Source: Antrodiella citrinella (lineage: Eukaryota > Basidiomycota > Agaricomycetes > Polyporales > Steccherinaceae). Taken from it: 64,000 nucleotides of DNA. The stretch spans positions 1 to 64,000 of the forward strand of contig SGPM01000039.1 in the NCBI GenBank assembly GCA_004802725.1. Reading direction: 5' to 3'. A model generated the notes under the pieces. The model did not search any database. It was not told the origin of the DNA and saw only the letters and a list, made by a program, of their open reading frames with translations. Shown one piece after another: positions 1 to 9,418 of this stretch; position 1 is the stretch's first letter, and every line of letters starts with the position of its first letter. The translations under genes and the position numbers were made by a program.

Positions 1-8
1 CTAACAGT

Positions 9-272
9 GTGCCTCCCACGTCCGTCCCCTCCGACTCGGGCTCTGCATTAGAGGCGGAGCCAAAGGACACGCTTGTGCATGGTGCTACTCGAGTGTCCGA
101 TGACATTCGTAACGACGCAATCGACGGCCTCCTCCTCCTGCGTTACTCGTGCCCCATCACTGCGTCTATGGCCATACCTCAGGATGAGAATGAGGAATAC
201 GACGATGATTCGACGGATGGAGAAGAAGATGGTTACGCACCTGACGTGGAGGATTGGGAAGACGAGGTTTAG
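9..272 (+). CDS. Hypothetical acidic protein, possible 3' end of a gene cut by the window edge
   Basis: This open frame of about 87 codons is rich in Ser and Asp/Glu. It ends in a strongly acidic stretch (EYDDDSTDGEEDGYAPDVED), as in disordered nuclear or regulatory protein tails. The upstream part may lie outside the window, so the ATG at position 9 may be internal. No domain is recognisable. It could also be a chance open frame, because no splice context supports it. Confidence 0.3.
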   Translation: MPPTSVPSDSGSALEAEPKDTLVHGATRVSDDIRNDAIDGLLLLRYSCPITASMAIPQDENEEYDDDSTDGEEDGYAPDVEDWEDEV

Positions 273-930
273 ACGGAAGATCGATCGCGCCTCTATGTTC
301 TGATTCTCGAGGTACGATATCTCTTCGTAGTCGCATGGTCGCTCCTCACTCACACTCTGCCTTTGTTTAGTTTCCTCACGCCGCTCAGTGCTCCCTTCAT
401 ATGTTTACGACTTTCCTCTACTGTCTTCTGATCGCAACTGCCTCCTTCACGTCTTTCTTCAAGTTCTGCATTTTCACAAAACTCACACCATATCCCCCAC
501 CGCATTATGTATCAAATATCGAATCGGTAAGTATCAGTATGTCAAGACCACGTAGTGCTCTTTCCAGTCATGTTTTCCCTATGTTTCCATTTCTATTCCC
601 AGTCTCGTTCCAGCTCATGTCATGGTCTTTGTAGTAGCAGCCTCTTGGCCTGTTGATTCTGTCTCAAAATATAATTTACAATGTTGTCTCTGCATGGCGT
701 CAGCACGGATCCTGCCAGTTTTCGTCCACGTTCCTGAGTCTTTGGCGTACTCACTTACGGGACAACCTACTTCAATGATGGTCGTTGGAACGGCATCGAA
801 GTTTCAGGTGACTCTGCAGGAGGAGCTTGGCCCCAAGCGGAATCGGAAGAAATGTCGGACCAGCGAGTCATCGATGTTTTGGCTTTGGTTTGAATCCGTA
901 CTGGTGAGCTCAGCTGCACATGAGGGTAAC
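273..930. other. No confident gene
   Basis: Only short overlapping frames without domain signatures are seen. The part from about 730 may hold 5' exons of the plus-strand gene that ends at 1334: a stretch reading GTTYFNDGRWNGIEVSGDSA is open there. I could not join it in frame to the later exons. Confidence 0.35.
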
Positions 931-934
931 TTGA

Positions 935-1334
935 AGGCGGTGAGGGCACTGCCGCCTTCGTCGCGCTCCTCAACTTGAAGCCCGGGATCTTGGCTATCAT
1001 TCTGGAGATCAAGTCCATCCAAGGACACGACGGTCCCACCGTGACAAATTCCCATGGACACGAGAAGCGGATGTACTGGGTAAAGAACGTATGTACGCAG
1101 TACGAAGAGAACTTGATAATAGCGCCCGAGCCGTGAGTCGCTTCCAACAGCCCACTCACCCCAAAGCTCCTTAATACTGATGCTGGGTCAATATGTAGCG
1201 AGGACAAAGAGACGGACCAGATGATACCACCAAAGCCTGACGGGCCACCGAAGCGGTCGAAAGCGTATCCGACGTATGGGCCATACAACACTATGAATGG
1301 TCTCGAATATACTGCAGTGTCAAACATGTACTAG
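935..1334 (+). CDS. Uncharacterised protein, C-terminal exons
   Basis: Two consecutive segments join in frame across a normal intron (donor GTGAGT near 1132, acceptor TAG near 1199). The first reads ...FVALLNLKPGILAIILEIK... and then ...YEENLIIAPEPEDKETDQ.... The second continues to a clean TAG at 1332-1334, ending ...GLEYTAVSNMY. That continuity through a correctly bounded intron is the evidence for a gene. The 5' part is unresolved: an acceptor near 950 is plausible but its donor is not. No known family is recognised. Its 3' end converges on the DUF6534 gene on the other strand. Confidence 0.45.
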
Positions 1335-1769
1335 ACGAGCGAGAGCGGCTGCCATGCCAAGTCCTTACGTAATCTACATGACACAGGGCTTCGAGGAGAG
1401 GGGATGCTTGCTACACGTCTGCGATGCAACAGCGAAAAAGTGATACGAATGCGGGCATCGATACTTTACACAAAAGTCGTCCACCTCATACGTCGGGACC
1501 ACCAAAGTATCCAATGTTATGGCAGTACGAGCCTCGTTCCCTGAAAAGATCGGCATGCAGGAAGTAAATCAGATCGAATGGGCCACCATAGCCGTCGCGT
1601 GACCGTCAAGGTACACCATGACAAGACTCTGTATATTCGAAACGCAAGACGCGTGAATAAACATCTGACTCTGTCCAGGTACTTCGAGTACCATTTCCCA
1701 ATGAGCCATACTTCAAAAACCTATCGAAGAAAGCCACTCACACAGTGTATGGTACACACGATCAGCTCT

Positions 1770-3654
1770 CTAGCAAAGGTGATATTCTTTCGCCGAGTCG
1801 TAGTTGCCATGACTGCGGTCACGCTTTTCATGCACGAAGTCGGAAGTGCAAGGACCCTCGGCGGGAGTTTCGCTACGGACAATCTCCGACATTTCTTGGA
1901 AAATATCGATCCGCAGGGGCTGTAGAGCGATGAGCATTGAGCACAACATCAGGAACAAGCAAGAAGAATCACAGACTTTAGTCGGATCTCGCGACTGGAA
2001 TCGCATAGTGTCAGTTGCATGGCTTGACCCGCTAGTAGGGGTGCTCATTTGACGTAGGATATCTCGCGCATTCAGCCTGCCAACAAGTGAATCATTCATA
2101 ATTTGCGTTTCAACGTCTCACAAATACTCACGTTCCCATGAGAGCATTCGCATACACTATTTGCAACTAAGTATGAACAGGACGTGACGGAGGCAACGGA
2201 AGGCGTACCTTTACTGGTGATGAGATAAAATCCGGCGAATAGCAAACTGTCTTTCATGAGGATGAACTTGGAGCCATATGTTAGAGGAGACAGAGTCATC
2301 GAAGTACGTCTAGATCGTACAGTCAAGATGCTCCCGGTAGAGCATAACCTGTCGAGGGAGAATTGAGCACTTGTGGTCGTCACAGCCACGGAGGAATGAC
2401 GTACACAGTGAGTATACCACTATTGACGCAGTACGCCATCAGTACATGCACGATGTTATCGGTTCTCAATTCGAATAATGTCAGTGAAGCGAAATACATT
2501 GTCAGCGAATTGCCGTACCTCCTGAAGCCAGTCTTGTTCTTCCATAGATAGTATACAAAGGACGAAGCAATCATGAGATCAAGCAGCGACGAGAGCGAAA
2601 GGGACACCAAGACCAAGGTGTACTGATAGCATTAATATTCAGTCTTCTCGTTGTTTTGGGTGAACACGAGATGACTCACTAATGTCGTGCTGGTGCGAAA
2701 CTCAGCCCACAGATGGTGTGTAAATAGAAGTATAGCTAGAGTCATTGCGAGGGCTTGCAGGCGATTTAGCACGCACACGAGTGAATGTGAGGCCTACTTA
2801 CCAAAGACCGCTAGCAGCGTCATCGACTGCGTTAAGTTGTCAGCACTTTGTCCCAATCAAGGCACACATTATGACGCGACGAGAACGAATTTCTCGCACT
2901 CACTATTACCACGGATAGTACTCGATTTCCACTACTGACTGATTAGGGAATTAATCGGGACGTCGGGCAATTGAAGCAGCAAGAACTTACGAATGTAGAT
3001 CCTCCATATGTACGAGCTATGCATGCATGTGATTAGATCTTATCTCGTACTAAGAGCTCATTGGGAGACGGACCTTTCCACAAAAACAGTAAGCAATGTC
3101 TGTGGACGGTCGTGATGAGACGATATCGGTTTGTTTTGAAAAACCACTTACCTGAAAGAGTACTGAGGCCTGTGGTGTTCACATCGTTAGCTGTTGCAAG
3201 GCCAATCACAGCAACTAACTCACTGCGCCGCTCCTGGATACTGATACATCAGATATGACAAGGTATCACCAACATGATTGGACGAACCAGAGGATCTGCC
3301 CACTGACTGCGAGGTCGCCAAAGCCGCTGATGGTATTCGCGTATACTATGTGAGCCATGACTGCGGTATGGAGCGTCTCAAGTACACTGCAATGTCAGAT
3401 GTCAGGAAGATAAATGAGACAGAAAGAGCTGGGTACTCACACAATACATATGATACAGAGTTTCAGATAACGAGGGTCCTTGACGCAGCTCATGGCATAC
3501 ACGTATGTCTGCGCGATGAAAATACCGTATAACCTGCGAAAATCGGCGTGAGGTAAGGTGATACCAATGCGAGCAGTGCGACTTACACGAAGGCTACAAA
3601 TGTTTCGATCACATATCCTCCTATCAGCTCTTGAACGGTCGGGATTGACGCCAT
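1770..3654 (-). CDS. DUF6534-family multi-pass membrane protein
   Basis: This belongs to a family greatly expanded in mushroom-forming fungi, of unknown function. The N-terminus (MASIPTVQELIGGYVIETFV) begins at the ATG at 3652-3654 and is followed by LYGIFIAQTYVYAMSC and VLETLHTAVMAHIVY, the usual first helices. Later exons carry WRIYIR, a helix reading SLSSLLDLMIASSFVYYLWK followed by NKTGFRR, the CVNSGILT motif, and VYANALMGT joined to LNARDIL. The last intron (donor after DPTK, acceptor at CTACAG) joins to PLRIDIFQEMSEIV, and the stop is at 1770. There are about nine exons; some internal joins (2620-3250) are uncertain. Localisation in membranes is inferred from about seven hydrophobic segments. 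A decayed relative lies immediately upstream at 3.8-4.35 kb. Confidence 0.75.
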
Positions 3655-3799
3655 GTTGTGGGGAGGGTTGTAAGATGTGAGGGTGAAGGAGACCATGCAA
3701 GAGGTTCAGATATTATATAGGAGCATGGGGCGCGTACTGTAGAACAAGAAGATGGGATGCATGATGTTTCCGAATCTCTTCAACGAGTAGTTTTGCTGT

Positions 3800-4340
3800 G
3801 GCGCGAAGTGGTTCTATAATTAGTGCACCACCACGCCATAGCATGTGGTTCAGCACGCATATTGGAAGCATACACCATCTATGGTGAAAGAAAAGTAGTG
3901 TCGACATGCAAGAACCAGTTCGGGGTGCGAAAAGATCGATTATCTGCGATGTTTTCGAGATTAACGTTAGCATCTGCTTGCTTGAGACGGGGTAATGTAC
4001 AAGAGGACGTAAGATCACCTTCGCAGTTTCGCAGGTGACTCAATATCGTGATATCAGACATATCAAGTGGCCGTAATGCGATGAGCATCGCGGACGCATT
4101 TGACGAAATCATCAGCTAGAAGTTGAGGCGTTCAAATAATGCCGGCGAAGGCTATGTGCTAGAAGAATATAAAGTCGGGCGATTATACATCGTTTGGACG
4201 GTGACTAAAAGGACTTGAGAGCGGGGTCATTGACGACAAACACTTCACGGATATGTGCCACTCGAGTGTGGCGACGGACAGAGCGATTCCCACGATTAGT
4301 ACTTCGGCCCGCGAGTCCGGGATCGGCCGCAACGCTACGT
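3800..4340 (-). pseudogene. Probable relic of a second DUF6534-type gene
   Basis: The minus strand near 4020-4110 contains ATGCTCATCGCATTACG followed by codons for PLDMSDITIL. At the same place in the intact neighbour the last intron ends ATGCTCATCGCTCTACAG and the exon begins PLRIDIFQEM. The acceptor has apparently decayed from ACAG to ACG. Just upstream a frame reads SLRRHYLNAS, which resembles the S-L-x-x-x-LNAR region of the family. No continuous reading frame survives. The similarity is short and the assignment tentative. Confidence 0.35.
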
Positions 4341-4495
4341 GGCATTTATCATGCCACTTGCATGGTCATGTTTGGTCGTCTGAATACATGTTCCAAGTTT
4401 ACGAAAGTACGATCTCCGACCTATGAACAACGGACTCGCTTTTCGCTCGCATTCCGACACAAGAGGCTGAAAAGGCGAACGAACTCCATTATGTA

Positions 4496-5645
4496 TCAAT
4501 CCATGGTGAGGCCTCCGCAAACGGATATAGACTGTCCTACAGAGGAGAGTGAGCATTGTCTCAGAAACACATCGAAGCAGAGGGCCGAGCGTACCGTTGA
4601 CGAAATATGCCTCCGGTTTACAAAGGTACGATACGATGCTCGCAACTACGGGTGGTTCTGCATCTGGTGCATCTGGTGTCCGGTTGAAAAGCTGGTTTTC
4701 GAGTTCAACGTTCGACGGGTATGCTTGATCATTCTGGATGCCCTAATACTCACCGATTTGATATGTGATCCGTGTTTCCCTCCTAGTACTGCATCCTTGG
4801 GCGAATCCGCTGCGAATATCAAGCGTCAGGAAGGGTATCAAGCGCTCACGTTGGACTTACTCATATCAGTCAAGATGAGTCCAGGGGCGTACGTGTTCAC
4901 TGTGATCTTGTACGGTAACAGTTCTTGTGCTGTGATTACAATGGGAGCTAAGTCCCGAGAAACGTCAAGTGATGTGTCAGATCATGTACTGACCGACGCT
5001 CTGTGAAACAGCTCTGACACCGAACTTGCTCGCACAGTAGGCCTGAAGATTCGGTACGGCCTTCTTCCCAAGCACAGAAGAGGCAGCTACAAGAAGAATT
5101 GTTAAGTGTGGCATCCCATCATAAGGCACGGGTGACACGTACCTATAAGTCTACCGCCCCGTTTTTGCTTCCTCATCTGTATCGCGGCGTACTTATAGCA
5201 GAGCACGACACCGCGCAGATTCACAGCGATCACTCGGTCGAAATTATTCATGTCCACTGTTTGCCATGTTCAGACACGTTGTTCCAAGAAAATTCACATA
5301 AGTTATGTACTCACCGTTGAATATAGTACCAAATCCACCGGTTCCAGCGTTGGCTATCATGACGTCGACGCCGCCGAGCACTTGCACGGTCTCAGCGACC
5401 AACCGTTCGACGTCCTCTTCCACAGACACATCGCCCACTACGGCGACAGCGTTCTTCCCCTTCGCCTTGATGAGGTCCACCAGTTCTTGGAGACTGGCGA
5501 GCTGCTGTGGGATATCATTGACGACGACGTCGAACCCGTCGTCTGCAAGACGCAAGGCGATGGCACGTCCGATCCCTTTGGCGGCCCCGGTGACGATAGC
5601 CACTTTCGGGGTATAATCCGCAATAGTGTCAGTGGCAGCAGTCAT
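4496..5645 (-). CDS. Short-chain dehydrogenase/reductase (acetoin-reductase-like SDR)
   Basis: This is a classical SDR that would use NAD(P)H to interconvert a carbonyl and an alcohol, probably in the cytosol. From the ATG at 5643-5645 the protein shows the Rossmann glycine motif TGAAKGIG, GDVSVEEDVERLV, the NAG motif (MIANAGTGGFG), VNLRGVVLCYKYAA, the catalytic Ser in AASSVLG and the catalytic pair YCASK, then NTYAPGLILTDM. The C-terminus is GQSISVCGGLTMD, where most relatives have V-D-G-G rather than V-C-G-G. About seven exons are joined by GT-AG introns. The order and motifs match the acetoin/diacetyl reductase branch, but the substrate cannot be read from sequence. It lies tandem with aldo-keto reductase copy 1, also on the minus strand. 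Confidence 0.85.
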
Positions 5646-6071
5646 GGTTGCAGATGGTGGGGATTATGTGACTCGAAGAATCTCGAACATCTGCTTTATC
5701 TTGCTGTGAATGAATACCTGCCCAGGGCTCCGAGGACTCCGTCATAAATCATCCCTAGGCCTGCGTACCCCCATTCAGATTCGGCTGATGATGATCCGGA
5801 GCGTTGACAGTTGATGATGAACACTCGCAAAGCTTCGCAAAGCTTCGCGAGGCGAAGATGAGTGGAGGATGTCTCCGGAAACAAAAGGGATGCTTGAGGC
5901 GCAACTTACGAACCACGGTATTACTCCGTCCAACACGGGGAACGACCATCGAGATCTACAACAATCCAGAAAAACATGCTTTGTCGAAGCAGGTTCGGTC
6001 ACAAATACATCACGAGCCCCTCTCTTCTCCTGTAGTGATACAACGTTCTAGATTCCCATCTTGCAACTCCT
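5646..6071. other. Intergenic spacer with short direct repeat and hairpin
   Basis: This lies between two minus-strand genes. At 5824-5858 a 9-base unit (GCAAAGCTT) is repeated in tandem and is followed by CTTCGC-GAG-GCGAAG, a 6-base stem with a 3-base loop. From about 6038 the sequence is shared with the second aldo-keto reductase segment at 39864. No gene is seen. Confidence 0.4.
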
Positions 6072-8376
6072 CTAGGCGTTGCCAATAATTGCCTGCGGGA
6101 TGTACGGCTCCTCGAGATACTTGATCTCCTCATCGGTGAGCTCGATGTGAACGGCGTCTAATCAGTGCAATGTAAAGACGCGATGCTATTAGGAAGTTAA
6201 AGCCAGCAAACGTACCAATGATCTCCTTGAGGTTGTTCAGGCTCGTAGTGCCGACAATGGGAGCAGTGACACCTGGGAAGGCAAGTGACCAGGCGATGGC
6301 AACCTGAGCCATACTTATTCCCTTCTTCGCAATTTCCTCCACGCTGAGGCACATAAGCGTCACGATGCTATGTCATTTACAAATCGGGCGTACCGGTTGA
6401 TGATTTCGGGGTTACTGGAGCCTTTGTAGCTCTTCTGCAGACTGTATTGATCTTATCAGTACATAGCCTACGCCTGATCTAGAGAATGACAACGTACGCA
6501 TCGGTTTGTCCACGGAGTGACTGCTCGCTGAGAGGACGAGTAAGCAGGCCACGGCCCAGTGGCGACCAAGGAATCGAGCCAACACCGAAAAGCTGTAGTG
6601 GATGTCACGCTCGTCTCGACATGACATTTGAGGTAGACGACTGCTGCGTACCTTAAGCGTAGGGAACATCTCACGCTCCTCTTCTCGGTAAAGCAAACTG
6701 TGGTGGTTTTGCATAGAGATGAACGGCGTGAGCCTGTTGTTAATGGCGTAATCTATGAACAGATCAATGGCGGCACTGCGACTTTGATGCAAGGAACGTA
6801 CTTTGCATCTGGTGGACTAGAGGACATAGGTCAGCTAATCAACACCGAACATGAAAGAGCATCATACATTGCCAAGCGTAGCATGAACTCATTCCAATGT
6901 AACGCACGTAACCTGCCTTCACGACATCGTGGAGCGCTTGCATCTGAGAAAGTCGACAAGTATCAATGGCTTGGTCAGTTTCATGTTAAAGTGAGGATAC
7001 TTACGGTTTCCTCAATAGGAGTGGTGGGATCGAACCGATGGCCTACAGAATGACGCGTGAGCTGATGTGTTGACACGATCGGATCAAGCTACTCACATTG
7101 GAGGACATCAATGTAATCGAGCTGGAGACGCTCCAGGCTCTTCTTCACTGAGTCGAAGATGTGCTGTTGAATATTCATATTTGGTTAAGTGCCGATTCCG
7201 CAATCTGATCCCATACCTTCCTGTTGAGACCCTTCTGGTTGATGATACCGACATCCTCCGGTTTAATCCCCCCACGCAGGAGGTTCAGGTCGTAGCTGGG
7301 GGCTACAGCGTTGTACAACTGTATGACGATTAATGTGTTGAAACAAGCAAGACGCCAAATGTGTGCGAACCTTGGTCAAGACGACAATCTCCTCCCTAGG
7401 AAGTTCGAGTTTCTTGATGGCGTTGCCCAGAATGACCTCCGACAATCCATTAGAGTAAACCTGTGGAAAATCAGATCCAGATTCAGACGCGTAGTAGCGA
7501 GTAGAGGAGCGTGAAGACGCACGTTTGCAGTGTCAAAGGTCTGAATCCCTTGCTCGTAACTTGATAGCAGAGCTTCCATTAGCGACGCGCATAGATATGC
7601 GTACGTAGAACTCACGCGTATTTGATGTGTTCGATCGCTTCTTCCTCTCCAAGGACCCACTCCTGCCAGCCCTTGGACCCATACTGCATTGTTCCCAAGA
7701 TGATCTTTGAGACCTTGAGGCCCGACGTCCCCAGGCGCACTATTCGTTCATTCGTTAAGCTTGATCATGAGAGACGGTCAAGCCCGAACTCCTCACCATA
7801 GGGCATCTTCGACATTGTGGGCGGCTTTGGCAATAAGGATGCTTGACGGATGGTGTCTGGGGAAAGTATCTTCGTGATGCCCCTGTATTATATAGTCATC
7901 ACAAGAATATAAGCTCCAAACGAATCGATCGGTCGTCCGTACGCGCTTAGTAGATTTTCGGCATCCTGTTGTTTGGCGTCTGTTGTGAGCTGTGTAGCCG
8001 CCCATTGTTTTCGTTTGAATGGCTCTCTCAGGCCTCAGTCTCTTTGCCTGTTCTGACAACGTCTCCCCGTGATCAAATTCACTGCATACCACGAATCATG
8101 TTCACCTTCCACTTCCCCTACCTCTTGCTTACGCTACTACATTCAATGGATGCCACGGTCTCACACTGCATAAGACCGCGATGGATTGCCGCACCGACGT
8201 TTTCGCACATGGCCAGTTGACGGAGCGCACCGTCGCTAACGTTGTACACCGCGAGTTTTACTTTCCTCTGTATCATGCTCAGACTCAATGTCAATCTCAC
8301 ACATGACACACGCCGAAGGCGGTCTTTGTCACTTGTAGCAGATCTGGATGAGAATTGGATGCGTCAGCACCCTCGA
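6038..8376. repeat. Segmental duplication, copy A
   Basis: This matches 39864-41784 at very high identity over the whole aldo-keto reductase gene and its introns. Homology drops in the first exon and 5' flank (7760-7895) but continues. It stops at TATAG near 7895 and resumes at TAGCAGATCTGG from 8336 for about 40 bases. About 440 bases (7896-8335) are therefore present here and absent from the other copy. Confidence 0.85.
6072..7815 (-). CDS. Aldo-keto reductase, AKR9-like, copy 1
   Basis: This would be an NADPH-dependent reductase of aldehydes or ketones with a TIM barrel. Exons in order read VRLGTSGLKVSKIILGTMQY, FDTANV with YSNGLSEVILGNAIKK, ELPREEIVVLTKV, LDYIDVLQ joined to the HRFDP segment, FISMQNHHSLLYREEEREMF, GSIPWSPLGRGLLTRPLSEQ, VEEIAKKGISMAQVAIAWS, APIVGTTSLNNLKEIIG and IELTDEEIKYLEEPYIPQA with a stop at 6072. 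The tetrad Asp, Tyr, Lys and His is present in FDTA, VYSNG, LTK and CHRF. The ATG at 7813-7815 gives MSKMPYG; the next Met (7806) is also usable. It is nearly identical to the copy at 39901-41650 but lacks one of three Lys codons in EEIAKK. All visible splice sites are intact, so both copies look functional. Confidence 0.88.
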
Positions 8377-9418
8377 ATGCGAGCGGTTGTGCCTTGCACG
8401 CGAGTGTCCGAATCGCTCAAGCCTCAGGTGACGCTTTTTTGTTTCACGTACTACTGACATCGCTCAGGATACTGTGACGAGTCGTCGCGGTCAGTGTTCT
8501 GTGACTGCTTTGGAACACACGCTGAGGGACGAGTCATTCCATTCGTAGGGTCTGTCCGGGAAAGGACTTGTCGGATGCCAGCGCATTATTATTCATTGCG
8601 AACATCATCTCAACAATGGATATCTACAAGGAGAACGATGACCAAGGTAAAGAAATCGACCCACCCTTGCACATCACTGCAGTGACTAGGTATGTTGACG
8701 TCATCTTCGCCGCTGTTCCGACCATCTGTAAACTTATACATTGGTAGTCGTCCCAAATCATTTCAGTGCAGGATTGGCCCTCGGTCTGAGAAGTCTGCCA
8801 TACTTATATACGAGACGCACGAGACGACAAGGATCGCGTGAAGTATCGCGGGCGCTCAAGATACCGGTGTTGAATACTCTGTTCGTATTTCGGGTCCCTA
8901 CATAGAATGAAAATTGACGGTTTGCGCTGTATCACTTTCTATATGGGATAGGAGATATAAGACTCGTATCTCGACATGGTCTTAGTTTGACACCTTTCTC
9001 GCGCCCGGCCCCTCCATATCTTGCGTTTCGTTTCAAGTTCTCGGGTCTCTTCCTCTTATACTGTTCCGGCGTTGTAACAGACTCTTCTTGACGTTTCTTT
9101 TGTGGGAAAAATATTATCATACAAAGTTTCTATATCTTCGACATGAAGCCATCCCTGACACTTGTTCATTGTTCGTGGAGGAGCGACGAAGGTGCTGCGA
9201 AGCCACCAACGGCGTTGAGTATCCGATCTGGAACTCGATCCGATCTCAAATTTGCCGGGCCGGCCAGATCGCACCAGCGGCACCACAAATATTCACTGTG
9301 CCTTGTACCTGCAGGCGGTAACTATCCCTATCCAAACCCTCTCCTTCTCTACCAATTTCATCCAGAGAATTTCAGATCTCGGAAGGTGTGGTCAAGTATA
9401 GCAGATTCTTGAGATTGA
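7816..9418. other. Intergenic, no confident gene
   Basis: This is 1.6 kb between divergently oriented genes (aldo-keto reductase copy 1 on minus and the BAR-SH3 gene on plus). Open frames are short, and none has an intron chain or domain. It holds the 440-base block that distinguishes the two aldo-keto reductase segments and presumably the promoters of both neighbours. I see no RNA gene here. Confidence 0.4.

Noticed and set aside
4215..5006. 263-codon plus-strand open frame
   Set aside because: It lies opposite the SDR exons, whose Rossmann, YxxxK and terminal motifs are convincing; the plus frame has no domain.
9143..9412. 89-codon frame before the BAR-SH3 gene
   Set aside because: No domain, ends two codons before the real start region, and lies in the expected promoter.
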